Counted from the stretch's first letter, positions 9,523-18,441 are shown. The stretch: DNA of 64,000 nt from Paenibacillus humicola (GCF_028826105.1 NZ_JAQGPL010000001.1:1576501-1640500); one strand, 5' to 3'. Notes: generated from the letters alone by a model not told the origin. Made by a program: numbers and translations.

Positions 9523-9829
9523 ACCGCGAAAATCGCCGGATCGGCTTTCGCTTCCGATCCGTAGGCTTGGTGCGCAGGGAGTGTTATGCGAGGGCCCGGC
9601 CCGGATACAAAAGGCAAAATGGCATCGCCAGGCCGAGGCTCCGTTGGATCATGTGACCTGTCGTTAGAGGCGGGTGCTTTCCCGGGGCGGGGAGCGGGAC
9701 GGACCGCGGGGCCTCCCGAAGGCAGGCCTGTGCGGAAATCGTTATTCGTTTCGCCGGATTTTTCGTTTTTATGGTAAGCTGATTACGGCCTATTTTCGAA
9801 TCGATGTTAAAGGAGCGAACCCTGTTTTT
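9523..9829 (+). other. Gene-free interval with a perfect hairpin
   Basis: About 307 bp without a convincing gene. A perfect 8-bp inverted repeat (CGGATCGG at 9537-9544, CCGATCCG at 9554-9561) follows the exporter genes. No T-run follows it, so it may stabilise the mRNA end and need not be an intrinsic terminator. The rest is GC-rich and unremarkable. Confidence 0.4.
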
Positions 9830-10822
9830 ATGAGCCAATTTCAAGCGTACGAAGGCACTTATCAAGGCGAGAAAGCCATTTGGCTGAAGGCCGGCCGTTA
9901 CGAAGCGGCCGTTCTTCCCGAAATCGGCGGCAACTGCATCGCGTTCCGCGATACGGAAACCGGTTACCGGTTTCTCCACGAGCCGGCGGAAGAGGAAATG
10001 GCATCGTTCAAGGCGCGCCCGATCATCCACGGCATTCCGATCCTGTATCCGCCTAACCGTTACGAAGACGGAAAGTTTCCGTGGAACGGCCAAACCTACC
10101 AGTTTCCCGTTAATGAAGCGGCTACCGGCAACCATCTGCACGGCTTCGTTTCGGACACGCCTTGGGAGGTGGAGGATTTCGGCCAGTCGAAGGACGAGAG
10201 CTTCGTCGTCGTCGCACTGATGGTGCGCGAGGGCCATCCGGTCCACAGCCATCTCCCGTTTCAATTTACGATCAAGCTGCGCTACGGGCTCAGCGGCGAC
10301 GGCTTGTCGCAGCGGCTGTTCGTGCGCAACGACGGCGAACAAAAAATTCCGTGCCTGTTCGCGTTCCACACGGCGATTAACGCACCGTTCGCGCCGGGCG
10401 GATCGGCGAAGGATTACCGCGTCAAGCTGACGATCGGCGAGCGCTGGCAAATGAGCGACCGGATGCTGCCGACGGGGCAGTTTCAGACGCTGGCGCCGGA
10501 GGAGGAGCTGCTGAAGGGAGAGGGCGTCTATCCGTTCTTCGGCGCGATGGACAACCATTATACGGCGGTACCGCAAAACGGCCGCAACCGGATGGAGCTG
10601 ACCGATACGAAGCTCGGCGCGACGCTCGTATACGATGTCGGCACATCCTACAAGATGTGGATGATCTGGAACAATTTTGCGAGAGAGGGCTTCTTCTGTC
10701 CCGAACCGCAAATCAACCTCGTCAACGCGCCGAACAGCTCGCTGCCGACTGACGAAATCGGCTTGTTCAGCCTCGAAGCGGGAGAGATTTGGGAAGAAAC
10801 GGCAAGATTGTACGTGAAATAA
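9830..10822 (+). CDS. Aldose 1-epimerase family protein
   Basis: 330-residue protein of the galactose-mutarotase superfamily, which interconverts anomers of free sugars. The chain contains the family landmarks RPIIHGIPILYPPNRYEDG, a histidine segment NHLHGFV near residue 104, PCLFAFHTAINAPF with a second histidine, and a C-terminal acidic CPEPQINLVNAPN segment. I chose the ATG at 9830; an AAAGGAG lies about 14 bp upstream, a longer spacing than usual, with no better start in frame. It is a single gene ended by the strong two-tier hairpin that follows. The exact sugar is unknown. Confidence 0.83.
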   Translation: MSQFQAYEGTYQGEKAIWLKAGRYEAAVLPEIGGNCIAFRDTETGYRFLHEPAEEEMASFKARPIIHGIPILYPPNRYEDGKFPWNGQTYQFPVNEAATGNHLHGFVSDTPWEVEDFGQSKDESFVVVALMVREGHPVHSHLPFQFTIKLRYGLSGDGLSQRLFVRNDGEQKIPCLFAFHTAINAPFAPGGSAKDYRVKLTIGERWQMSDRMLPTGQFQTLAPEEELLKGEGVYPFFGAMDNHYTAVPQNGRNRMELTDTKLGATLVYDVGTSYKMWMIWNNFAREGFFCPEPQINLVNAPNSSLPTDEIGLFSLEAGEIWEETARLYVK

Positions 10823-10830
10823 AGCGATAA

Positions 10831-10891
10831 AAATCCGTTGGCCTGCGTGGCGCTTCCGATGAGGAAGCGCCGGGGCCAACGGATTTTTTTT
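10831..10891. terminator. Bidirectional intrinsic terminator
   Basis: Outer arms AAATCCGTTGGCC (10831-10843) and GGCCAACGGATTT (10874-10886) enclose inner arms GGCGCTTCC and GGAAGCGCC. Seven or more Ts follow on the plus strand and an A-run precedes it, so it can end the epimerase gene and the convergent DMT transporter. Confidence 0.9.
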
Positions 10892-11016
10892 ACCCTTGGG
10901 CTGCAGAGAAATCCGCGCATAAAAAAAGGAATACACCGTATGTATTCCTCAAGTCCGTTATGATGGGATGCTTTCGGGAAAATTGAAACCGGCTGCCCGG
11001 GCGGCTATGCTCACGT

Positions 11017-11916
11017 CTATATTTTCGCCTCGATAACCGGCTTTGGGGACGGCTTCTTGTTGGACACCGCCACGCCGACGAGTATAAGCATCCCTCCGGC
11101 GATCTGGGAGGGGCGGATCGGATCGCCAAGCACGAAGTGGGAAATGACGATCGCGATAAACGGCGGAATGTTCATGAACATCGCGCTTGCCGAAGCGCCG
11201 ACGACCGAGATGCCCTTGTTCCACCAAAAACCCGCAAGCCCTTGGCCGATCACGGCAACCGCAACCAGAATCACCCAGCTGAGCAGTCCGGTGCTGTAGT
11301 GCAGATGGCCGCCGGCTGCTTCCCATGAGGCGGCAGGGATCATCATCATCGTGCCGAGGACGGTGGAATAGATCGTGACGCCGTAGGAAGACATGGCGGC
11401 GGTCAGCTTCCGGATAAACAGCAGGCTGGCCGACATGCCGAGCATGGCGAGCAGCAGGTAGACGTCCCCTTTGGACGCATCCAGCGAGCTTCCGCTGCTC
11501 AGCACGATGATGCACACGCCAGCCAGCGCGAGGCTGGCACCGGCAAATTTCAAGACGCTTATATATTCTTTTAAGAATAAACGGGCGAGAAAGGTCGTCG
11601 CAATCGGGGAAAGCGCGATGATCAGCGCCGCGTTGCCGGCGGTCGAGTACTGCAGCCCCGCGAAATAAAAAAGCTGGTTCATCAGCGTCCCGAAAAATCC
11701 AGTAAAAAAGAGCAAGATCCATTGACGCGCCGTGGGGCGTTCCATGGACCGGTGGATGCAGGCGACGGTGATCAGAAACAGCGACATGACGACCAGTCGC
11801 GAGAAAGATAAAAAAACAGGCGAAAAATCGCGCAGCAAATACGCGCTGCACACGTAGTTGCCGCCCCACAGCAGCGATACGCCGCACAGCTTGAAAAGAA
11901 CCGACCGGTCGTTCAT
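11017..11916 (-). CDS. DMT-superfamily (EamA) transporter
   Basis: 299-residue integral membrane protein with ten predicted helices arranged as two EamA repeats, as in metabolite exporters of the drug/metabolite transporter superfamily. I chose the ATG at 11916, preceded by GGGGGAAACGAG. The frame is open to 11985, but a good sigma-A promoter occupies 11957-11985 and the longer start would lie within it. It is a single gene, convergent with the aldose epimerase. The substrate is unknown; homologues export amino acids, purines or other metabolites. Confidence 0.85.
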   Translation of the reverse strand: MNDRSVLFKLCGVSLLWGGNYVCSAYLLRDFSPVFLSFSRLVVMSLFLITVACIHRSMERPTARQWILLFFTGFFGTLMNQLFYFAGLQYSTAGNAALIIALSPIATTFLARLFLKEYISVLKFAGASLALAGVCIIVLSSGSSLDASKGDVYLLLAMLGMSASLLFIRKLTAAMSSYGVTIYSTVLGTMMMIPAASWEAAGGHLHYSTGLLSWVILVAVAVIGQGLAGFWWNKGISVVGASASAMFMNIPPFIAIVISHFVLGDPIRPSQIAGGMLILVGVAVSNKKPSPKPVIEAKI

Positions 11917-11956
11917 CTCGTTTCCCCCACGTTCAATCAGCAATTGGAACGAGGAA

Positions 11957-11985
11957 AGTATAGTCCTTCGCCAGCGCTTCGTCAA
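11957..11985 (-). promoter_or_regulatory. Sigma-A promoter of DMT transporter
   Basis: On the minus strand, TTGACG (11985-11980), a 17-bp spacer and TATACT (11962-11957). This fixes the gene start downstream at 11916. Confidence 0.7.
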
Positions 11986-12031
11986 TACAAGAAAATAGGC
12001 GCCGGGTGTAATAATCCGGGGCTGGCATAGT

Positions 12032-12610
12032 TTAAGCCAGCAGGCGCTCCACCTGCTTTGTCCATTCGCCCGCTTCGTCGGCGGTCAGCGTTCGCCAGCC
12101 GAGTTTTTCCGCCTGCACAAAGTTGACGTCCTGGTCGTCAATGTACAGCACGGGGCCCTGCCCGGTCAGCTGCGAAGCGGCCAGCCGGTATATTTCTTCC
12201 TCCGGCTTGCAGACGCCGGACTCGCTCGAGATGGTTACGCCGGCAATAAACGGCAGAATCGGCTCCAGCAGCGGCCGGATCCATTCGGCCCGGTGATTGC
12301 TGAGCAGGTGAATGCCGGCCATTTCGCTCCACTGCGGGATGAGCGCCATTGCGGGCAGCGGCTGCAGGCTTTTTTGCAGCATCCGCGCAGTCTCCTCCGC
12401 GTCCAGCGCGGGGAAGCGGCCCGTAAGCCAGCTCCAAAACCCGCTTTCGGGCAGTTCCCCCGACCACAGGCTCCTGCGGAGATCCTTCCGGAACTGCGCA
12501 CGAAGCTGTTCGCCGGGAACCGACGCGCATGCGGCGGCTTCGCGCCAGAAGTCGGTCATATTCGTCAGCAGCACGCCGCCGACGTCAAGAACAAGCTGCG
12601 GTTTCGTCAT
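12032..12610 (-). CDS. HAD-family phosphatase
   Basis: 192-residue haloacid-dehalogenase-like hydrolase. Motif I is LDVGGVLL with nucleophile D9, the DxG variant seen in YihX-type phosphatases. Motif II is the LLSNH segment, the motif III lysine is in SGVCKPEEEIY, and motif IV is YIDDQDVN. The alpha-helical cap between them fits the YihX/epoxide-hydrolase-like subgroup that dephosphorylates small sugars or nucleotides. The ATG overlaps the stop of the AraC gene by 4 bp (ATGA), so the regulator and phosphatase are translationally coupled. The weak hairpin GCTGGC/GCCAGC at 12021-12041 overlaps the end. Confidence 0.85.
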   Translation of the reverse strand: MTKPQLVLDVGGVLLTNMTDFWREAAACASVPGEQLRAQFRKDLRRSLWSGELPESGFWSWLTGRFPALDAEETARMLQKSLQPLPAMALIPQWSEMAGIHLLSNHRAEWIRPLLEPILPFIAGVTISSESGVCKPEEEIYRLAASQLTGQGPVLYIDDQDVNFVQAEKLGWRTLTADEAGEWTKQVERLLA

Positions 12611-13494
12611 TCGGGTTCCGGTCTCCTTTCGTTTGAAGGCGGCGCAGCCCCGCGTTTGCGGATTTCCGACGGCGTTGCGCCTTTCATCTTTTTGAACACG
12701 CGCCCGAAATACGTCATGTTCGAGTAACCGATGCGCCCGGCGATTTCCGTCACCGGCATGTCGGTGTCGAGCAGCAGCCGTTCCGCCTCCTGCACGCGCA
12801 GCAGGTGAATATATTCGAGCAGCGTTTTGCCGGTCACCTGCTTGAACACTTTGCAGAAATGGTTCGGACTGAGGCCGACGAGCGCAGCCGCCTCCTCGAC
12901 GCCGGGCGGGCTGTCGTACCGGCTGCGGAGCGTTTGCAGCAGATGCGACAGGTCGTGCGACCGGCGCACCTGCGGCATCGGCCGCGCGGCGCACGTCTGC
13001 GCATAGCGGAAATATTGGCCGAAGATGCGCAGCAGCTCCGCCTTGACGAGCAGCTCGTAGCCGGGCTCCTTGCGCTTGAACTCGCCGACGGCCCGCTCGA
13101 TCGATTCGCTCATCTCGGCCATGCTGGCTTCGCCGCGTTTCATCGTGCTCGGCCAGTTGAACCGCTGGTTCAGATAAGGCAGAAAATAATGATGCTCCGT
13201 GATGTCGAGACCGCTTCCCCGGACAAGCGCTTCGTTGAACACGATGCAGACGAGCTCCGCATCCGGCGTCAGCGTCACGACGCTGTGCAGCTGCCTGGAA
13301 TTGACGAAGGCGAGCTCGCCTTCCCCGAGCTGCTCGTAAACGGCGTCGATCTGAATGCGGGCTCTTCCTTTACGCACATAGATCCATTCGATATGATCGT
13401 GCCAATGCATGCCGACATTGGAAACGATAAAAACATTGATCGGAAAGGTCCGATCCGGAATAAATGTGTTCTCCTTAAGCGGGCTGACCGTCAT
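12607..13494 (-). CDS. AraC-family transcriptional regulator
   Basis: 295 residues. An N-terminal cupin-like sensing domain contains MHWHDHIEWIYVRKG. The C-terminal double helix-turn-helix (about residues 185-285) has the typical GLSPNHFCKVFKQVTG and GYSNMTYFGRVFKK blocks. It probably senses a sugar and controls the divergent operon of a TIM-barrel isomerase and an oxidoreductase. A near-consensus promoter lies upstream and AGGGAGC precedes the ATG. It is the first gene of a two-gene operon with a HAD phosphatase. Confidence 0.88.
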   Translation of the reverse strand: MTVSPLKENTFIPDRTFPINVFIVSNVGMHWHDHIEWIYVRKGRARIQIDAVYEQLGEGELAFVNSRQLHSVVTLTPDAELVCIVFNEALVRGSGLDITEHHYFLPYLNQRFNWPSTMKRGEASMAEMSESIERAVGEFKRKEPGYELLVKAELLRIFGQYFRYAQTCAARPMPQVRRSHDLSHLLQTLRSRYDSPPGVEEAAALVGLSPNHFCKVFKQVTGKTLLEYIHLLRVQEAERLLLDTDMPVTEIAGRIGYSNMTYFGRVFKKMKGATPSEIRKRGAAPPSNERRPEPE

Positions 13495-13536
13495 GCTCCC
13501 TGTGCCCCCCAGCTTTTGTAAGCATACGATTTTATC

Positions 13537-13565
13537 AATATAATCGCAGAAAATGCAGGTGTCAA
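13537..13565 (-). promoter_or_regulatory. Sigma-A promoter of AraC-HAD operon
   Basis: Minus-strand TTGACA (13565-13560), a 17-bp spacer and TATATT (13542-13537): near-perfect consensus in the divergent control region. Confidence 0.78.
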
Positions 13566-13686
13566 CGCTTTATTTCCGGCAGAAATCGTAAGATCGTACG
13601 AATAGTTCGGAATAGTGCTTCTAGTTTGCGGCCGGGCGATTTTGTACGATGAAAGGGATTTAAAACAGGGAGGAACGATTACGAAA

Positions 13687-14568
13687 ATGAAACAGCTCCG
13701 AATCGGCACGCTTGTCGGCGGCCACGACGCCGTACGCGTCCTGCCGCAAATCATTCCGCACGGCTTCGAGTCGTTTTCGCTGACGTTCTGGCAGTCGACG
13801 AACAATGCGGATTTATCGGAAATCGCGAAAAGAGTCAAGGATATTTTGGCTGAACAAGACATCGTCATTTCCAGCCTCGGCATATTCGGCAACCCGCTCA
13901 CCGGCGCGGGCAACAATGCGGATACGCTGGCCAGCTGGGAGCGGCTCATCGACCATGCGCATGAGTTCGGAACCGATCTGGTCGCCGGCTTCACCGGCAG
14001 GATGCCGGGTGCGATCGATGAATCGCTGCCCCGTTTCGCCGAAGTATTCGGCGAGCTGTCGAAGCGGGCGGAGGACCGCGGGGTCCGGATCGCCTTCGAA
14101 AATTGCGACATGGGCGGCACCTGGAAGGAAGGCGATTGGAACATCGCCCACAATCCTATTGCCTGGGAAATGATGTTTAATGCCGTACCCGCAGACAATA
14201 TTGGATTGCAGTGGGAGCCGACGCATCAGATGGTCAGCCTGATCGATCCGATTCCGCAGCTGCGCAAATGGACGCACAAAATTTTCAATGTACACGGCAA
14301 GGATGCGACGATCGCCTGGGACATCGTCCGCGAAAACGGCATCCACGGGCCGAAGCAGTTCGTATGGCATCGTACGCCGGGATTCGGCGATACGAACTGG
14401 ACAGATGTCATTTCCATTTTAATGCAGGCGGGTTACCAGGGCAGCATCGACATCGAAGGCTGGCACGATCCCGTATACCGGGACGAGCTGGAAATGACGG
14501 GCCAGGTGCATGCGCTGAACTATTTGAAGCAATGCCGGGGCGGAAGCTTCGTACCGAATCCGGAATAA
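13687..14568 (+). CDS. Sugar phosphate isomerase/epimerase family TIM-barrel protein
   Basis: 293-residue AP-endonuclease-2-like barrel. The metal-binding acidic and histidine residues of this family are visible: E in RIAFENCDMGG, the QWEPTHQMV segment, H in IFNVHGKD, and the final IDIEGWHDP. This superfamily holds ketose epimerases, inosose dehydratases and isomerases, so the precise reaction is open. GGGAGGA lies 13 bp before the ATG. A Gfo/Idh/MocA gene follows after 31 bp; pairing a TIM-barrel isomerase with such a dehydrogenase is common in inositol-like and glycoside catabolism. Divergent from the AraC gene, its likely regulator. Confidence 0.83.
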   Translation: MKQLRIGTLVGGHDAVRVLPQIIPHGFESFSLTFWQSTNNADLSEIAKRVKDILAEQDIVISSLGIFGNPLTGAGNNADTLASWERLIDHAHEFGTDLVAGFTGRMPGAIDESLPRFAEVFGELSKRAEDRGVRIAFENCDMGGTWKEGDWNIAHNPIAWEMMFNAVPADNIGLQWEPTHQMVSLIDPIPQLRKWTHKIFNVHGKDATIAWDIVRENGIHGPKQFVWHRTPGFGDTNWTDVISILMQAGYQGSIDIEGWHDPVYRDELEMTGQVHALNYLKQCRGGSFVPNPE

Positions 14569-14599
14569 AGCTTTACGTATAGGAGGGAATCGAGCGGAC

Positions 14600-15616
14600 A
14601 TGGCACAGCATAACATCATTGTCGCCGGCTGCGGCGGCATGTCGAACCAGTGGCTGGATTACGCGGCCGAGCGGGAAAATGCCGAGATCGTCGGCTTGGT
14701 AGACATCTTCGAGGAGAGCGCGGTCAAAATGAAGGAGCGCCGGGGGCTTAACGTCCCGACGTTCACCGATTTGTCGCAAGCGCTCGCCGAGACGGATGCG
14801 AACCTAGTGTTCGACGTTACGATCCCGGCGAGCCACAAGACGATCGTCACGACCGCGATGAAGGCGGGCCGGAACGTGTTCGGCGAGAAGCCGATGGCCG
14901 AGTCGCTCGCGGACGCGCAGGAAATCGCGGACGTATCGAAGGCGACGGGCAAACGGTACAGCGTCATGCAAAACCGCCGTTATTTGAAGCAGATCCGCGC
15001 ATTCCGCGAGCTGGTCCAAAGCGGCGCGATCGGCCAAATCGGCACGATCCATGCGGATTTCTTCCTCGGGCCGCATTTCGGCGGCTTCCGAGACGCGATG
15101 GACAGTCCGCTGATCGTCGATATGGCGATCCACACGTTCGACCAGGCGCGCTTCATCAGCGGAGCCGATCCGGTGTCCGTTTACTGCCATGAATTCAACC
15201 CCCCGGGCTCCTGGTACAAGGGCAATGCCTCGGCGGTCTGCATATTTGAGATGAGCGACGGCTCGGTGTTCACCTATCGCGGCTCGTGGTGCGCGCAGGG
15301 GCTTCCGACCTCGTGGGAGTCGGAGTGGCGCGTTATCGGAAGCAGCGGCACGGCAAAATGGGACGGACATTCGCTCCCCGTCTGCGCCGTCGTCGATGAG
15401 TCAAAGCCGGTCGAATTTTTCGCCGCGGTCAAACCGGTCGAGGCCGAGGACCGCTGGCAGGGGCGCGAAGGCCACAAAGGCTGTCTCGACGAAATGTTCG
15501 CGGCGCTCGAGCAGGGCCGCCCGGCGGAAACCGACTGCACCGACAACATCAAGAGCGTAGCGATGGTGTTCGCCGCCGTGGAGAGCGCGCGCACGGGCAA
15601 GAAGGTCGCTCTGTAG
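14600..15616 (+). CDS. Gfo/Idh/MocA family oxidoreductase
   Basis: 338-residue NAD(P)-dependent dehydrogenase. The Rossmann motif is VAGCGGM at residues 9-15, and the EKP motif (GEKPMAESL) is near residue 95. The C-terminal domain has FGGFRDAMDSPLIVDMAIHTFD, with an aspartate and histidine in the catalytic region. A strong TAGGAGGG precedes the ATG. It is the second gene of the operon with the TIM-barrel isomerase and probably oxidises the same sugar or cyclitol. A terminator follows at 15634. Confidence 0.86.
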   Translation: MAQHNIIVAGCGGMSNQWLDYAAERENAEIVGLVDIFEESAVKMKERRGLNVPTFTDLSQALAETDANLVFDVTIPASHKTIVTTAMKAGRNVFGEKPMAESLADAQEIADVSKATGKRYSVMQNRRYLKQIRAFRELVQSGAIGQIGTIHADFFLGPHFGGFRDAMDSPLIVDMAIHTFDQARFISGADPVSVYCHEFNPPGSWYKGNASAVCIFEMSDGSVFTYRGSWCAQGLPTSWESEWRVIGSSGTAKWDGHSLPVCAVVDESKPVEFFAAVKPVEAEDRWQGREGHKGCLDEMFAALEQGRPAETDCTDNIKSVAMVFAAVESARTGKKVAL

Positions 15617-15633
15617 AACGCTTCAACGCATCC

Positions 15634-15690
15634 AGGCCCATCATTCTAGCGGGGACGATTGCCGCTCGAGTTGTGGGCTTTCTTTTTTAT
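15634..15690 (+). terminator. Intrinsic terminator after TIM-barrel/oxidoreductase operon
   Basis: Arms AGGCCCA (15634-15640) and TGGGCTT (15674-15680, one G-U pair) enclose a smaller GCGG/CCGC stem and are followed by TTTCTTTTTT. Confidence 0.6.
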
Positions 15691-15746
15691 CCCCTCATCA
15701 ATTTGTTCTTGAAACCTGCGTTGAAATGGGCTATCTTAGGAAGTGA

Positions 15747-15781
15747 GTTCACTATAAAGAATCGGGTTTATTATAGTAAAC
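15747..15781. promoter_or_regulatory. Probable IclR-regulator operator
   Basis: An inverted repeat upstream of the IclR gene: GTTCACTATAA (15747-15757) and TTATAGTAAAC (15771-15781), one mismatch per 11-bp arm, centre 15764. It ends about 20 bp before the TTG start and overlaps TATAAA- and TATTAT-like -10 sequences, so binding there should repress the regulator and possibly the whole downstream operon. Confidence 0.6.
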
Positions 15782-15801
15782 CTGGGTGCGAGGTCAAGTG
15801 A

Positions 15802-16557
15802 TTGTCGGAAAACCGGAAATACTGGGTTCCGGCGCTGGAGAAGGCGGACGGCATTTTGTCCGTTCTGGCCAAGGAGCCGGACAAACACAAGCTCATCGAT
15901 CTGTCCCGCCGTCTCGGCATCAACAAAAGCTCGATGTTCTCGCTGCTGGCCACGATGGAAGCGCTGAACTGGGTGAGGAAAAGCGCGGCCGACACCTATT
16001 CGCTCGGTCCCGCCGTCTCGGCTTACGCTTCGTCCTATGCGCAGCATTTCGAGCTGTACGATGCTTTTCAGCATGAAGCCGCACCGGTGCGCGACAAGCT
16101 GCAGGAGACGATTCAGCTGGCCAGGCGGGAGGGCGACCACATTTTATACCTGGGGAAAATGGAGGCGCAGACGCCGGTCCGGCTGCTGTCCGAGCCCGGC
16201 ATGCGCCTGCCCGCCCATGCGACGGCGCTCGGCAAGTCGCTGCTGGCCTGGCTGCCGGAGAAGGAGTGGAGCCGCCTCTATCCGAAGCCGGAGCTGACGG
16301 CCATGACGCCGAATACGATCGCCCGCCGCGAAGCGCTGTTTGAGGAGCTGCGGCGCATTCGCGGGCAGGGGTACGCCGTCGACGACCAGGAATCGGTCAT
16401 CGGCTTCCGGTGCGTCGCCGCACCGGTGTTCAACCGGGCGGGCGAAGCCGCCGCGGCGGTCAGCTGCTCGATGCCGCTTCACCAGTGGGAGCGCAAGGCG
16501 GACGAAGCGCGGGCCGAGCTCATCGGTCTCGCCCGGCGGATGACGGAGCTGCACTGA
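15802..16557 (+). CDS. IclR-family transcriptional regulator
   Basis: 251 residues. The N-terminal winged helix (about 10-75) contains DLSRRLGINKSSMFSLLATM. The C-terminal GAF-like effector domain has the usual G-MRLPAHATALGKSLLAW block and the closing GFRCVAAPVFNRAGEAAAAV. The TTG start follows AGGTCAAGTGA. It heads the run of genes that look like a non-phosphorylating deoxy-sugar pathway, so the effector is probably a sugar acid or lactone intermediate. KdgR-type IclR proteins commonly bind 2-keto-3-deoxy sugar acids; applying that here is inference. An inverted-repeat operator lies just upstream. Confidence 0.88.
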   Translation: MSENRKYWVPALEKADGILSVLAKEPDKHKLIDLSRRLGINKSSMFSLLATMEALNWVRKSAADTYSLGPAVSAYASSYAQHFELYDAFQHEAAPVRDKLQETIQLARREGDHILYLGKMEAQTPVRLLSEPGMRLPAHATALGKSLLAWLPEKEWSRLYPKPELTAMTPNTIARREALFEELRRIRGQGYAVDDQESVIGFRCVAAPVFNRAGEAAAAVSCSMPLHQWERKADEARAELIGLARRMTELH

Positions 16558-16602
16558 CGGGAAAGCGCTTCACATTCATCGTCCTACGAAGGAGGTTTGA
16601 CC

Positions 16603-17376
16603 ATGCGATTGCAAGGAAAAGTGACGCTGATCACCGGCTCCGGCTCCGGTATCGGCAAAAGCACGGCGCTGCTGTTTGCGAAGGAAGGCGCAATTGTCGT
16701 TGTCAACGATTTGTCGGAAGAGCACGGCCGGGGAACGGTGAAGGAAATCGAAGAAGCCGGCGGTCAGGCGGCGTTCATTCAGGCGGACGTGACGAACCCG
16801 GAGTCCGTCTCGGCGATGACGGACCAAATCATCGCCAAATTCGGGCGTATCGACGTGCTGTTTAACAACGCGGGCATCAGCGGCGTCGGCCAGCTGCACG
16901 AAATCGAGCCGGACGACTGGGACCGGGTGATGAACGTCAACATCCGCGGCGTTTTTCTGCCGAGCAAATACGTGCTGCCGCATATGATGGAGCGCAAAAG
17001 CGGTTCGATCATCAACATGTCCTCGTGCATCGCGGAGATCGGGCTGGCCCGCAGGGCGTCCTATGCCGCGACCAAAGGCGCGGTGCTGGCGCTTACGAAA
17101 TCAATGCAGGTCGATTATGCGCCGTACCATATCCGCGTCAATGCGCTGCTGCCGGGCACGATCATGACGCCGTTCGTGGAAAAGTATTTGAAGGAATCGT
17201 ACAGCGACGAAGCTGCGGCGATCGAAGGGCTGAAGAAACGCCAGCTGAGCGAAAGTCTCGGACGGCCGGAGGACGTCGCCAAGGCGGCGCTGTTCCTCGC
17301 TTCGGATGAGTCGACGTTCGTCATGGGCGCACCGCTGTACGTCGACGGCGGCGCCGTATTTGGCAAAAACGCCTAA
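16603..17376 (+). CDS. SDR dehydrogenase, likely L-fucose or 2-keto-3-deoxy-L-fuconate dehydrogenase
   Basis: 257-residue classical short-chain dehydrogenase. The cofactor motif TGSGSGIG, the NNAG strand, the catalytic serine in NMSS, and the YxxxK pair in SYAATKGA are all present; NDLSEE after the second strand suggests NAD preference. AAGGAGG lies 7 bp before the ATG at 16603. Homologues that sit next to FAH hydrolases and FucU oxidise L-fucose at C1 or 2-keto-3-deoxy-L-fuconate at C4. The operon has a second dehydrogenase, so this one could serve either step; sequence alone does not decide. Confidence 0.82.
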   Translation: MRLQGKVTLITGSGSGIGKSTALLFAKEGAIVVVNDLSEEHGRGTVKEIEEAGGQAAFIQADVTNPESVSAMTDQIIAKFGRIDVLFNNAGISGVGQLHEIEPDDWDRVMNVNIRGVFLPSKYVLPHMMERKSGSIINMSSCIAEIGLARRASYAATKGAVLALTKSMQVDYAPYHIRVNALLPGTIMTPFVEKYLKESYSDEAAAIEGLKKRQLSESLGRPEDVAKAALFLASDESTFVMGAPLYVDGGAVFGKNA

Positions 17377-17428
17377 AACGCTGCATGCATCAAGAAAGCC
17401 ATCATCATCTTATGGAGGGGTTATGCTC

Positions 17429-18328
17429 ATGCTGAAATTGCTCACGTTTATAAAAGAAGGACGGCAGGCGCTCGGCGTCAAGACGGAAGCCGGCGTCATC
17501 GACATCGAACGGGCGCTGGCGAGCCATCCCGCGCAGCAGGAGGTCGCCACCGACGTCATGGACGTCATCCGCGGCGGCGAACCGGCAGTTGCGGCGCTTG
17601 AAGCTTACGCTGCGTCGCTCCCGGAAAAAGGCGCCTTCCTGCTCGACGAAAACGCGCTGGAGTGGGGACCGTGCGTCACGCGGCCGAACAAAATCATCTG
17701 CGTCGGGCTGAACTACCGCAAGCATGCGGAAGAAACGAACGCGCCGATTCCGCAATATCCGATCCTGTTCAACAAGTTTAACAATACGTTGACCGGGCAT
17801 AAGCAGAACGTCGCCGTGCCCAAAGTGACGGACGAGCTGGATTACGAAGCGGAGCTCGTCATCGTGATCGGCAAACGGGCGAAAAACGTATCGAAGGAGC
17901 AGGCGCTGGACTACGTATTCGGCTACTGCGCGGTCAACGACTTGTCCGCCCGCGACCTGCAGACGCGCACGCATCAGTGGCTGCTCGGCAAAACGTGCGA
18001 CGATTTCAGCCCGCTCGGCCCGTATCTCGTGCCGGCGGCCGAGGTCGGCAATCCGAACGAGCTGGTCATTAAAGCGATCGTGAACGGCGAGGTGCGCCAA
18101 AATTCGAACACCTCCGACATGATTTTCTACTGCGACGAAATCGTGAGCTATATCTCGCAGCATATGACGCTGGAGCCGGGCGATATCATTTTGACGGGGA
18201 CGCCGGAAGGGGTCGTGCTCGGGCTGCCGAAGGAGCAGCGGGTTTATTTGAAGCCGGGCGACGAGGTCACGATTGAGATTGAGAAGCTGGGTTCGCTGAC
18301 GAACCGTTTCGTGCCCGACGAGGCCTAA
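17429..18328 (+). CDS. Fumarylacetoacetate-hydrolase family protein, likely 2,4-diketo-3-deoxy-L-fuconate hydrolase
   Basis: 299 residues. The FAH barrel begins near ICVGLNYRKHAEE and contains the metal-binding DYEAELVIVIG strand, AVNDLSARDLQ and ILTGTPEGV. In non-phosphorylating fucose and rhamnose pathways this family splits a 2,4-diketo-3-deoxy sugar acid into pyruvate and lactate. I chose the ATG at 17429, 8 bp after TGGAGGGG; an ATG at 17423 would sit too close to that site. The genes on both sides support the sugar-acid role over aromatic catabolism. Confidence 0.82.
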   Translation: MLKLLTFIKEGRQALGVKTEAGVIDIERALASHPAQQEVATDVMDVIRGGEPAVAALEAYAASLPEKGAFLLDENALEWGPCVTRPNKIICVGLNYRKHAEETNAPIPQYPILFNKFNNTLTGHKQNVAVPKVTDELDYEAELVIVIGKRAKNVSKEQALDYVFGYCAVNDLSARDLQTRTHQWLLGKTCDDFSPLGPYLVPAAEVGNPNELVIKAIVNGEVRQNSNTSDMIFYCDEIVSYISQHMTLEPGDIILTGTPEGVVLGLPKEQRVYLKPGDEVTIEIEKLGSLTNRFVPDEA

Positions 18329-18375
18329 AGGCCGGCCGATCGCAGGGCTGCCTGCGGTTTGCGGCAGCAGAATAA

Positions 18376-18407
18376 GGGAAGCTCATCGGCGGGCCTTCCT
18401 TTTTTTG
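18376..18407 (+). terminator. Weak intrinsic terminator inside the fucose-type operon
   Basis: GGAAG (18377-18381) pairs with CTTCC (18395-18399), followed by eight Ts. The short stem suggests partial termination between the hydrolase and the FucU gene. Confidence 0.4.
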
Positions 18408-18441
18408 AAACTTGACCAGGAAAGGCAGGAGAAGCAGGACG

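Noticed and set aside
9586..9777. A 63-residue open frame before the aldose epimerase
   Set aside because: Gly/Pro/Arg-rich, no ribosome binding site and no similarity to any family I know.
9523..9829. Riboswitch or T-box before the aldose epimerase
   Set aside because: The hairpin is simple, and I find no conserved riboswitch core or T-box sequence.
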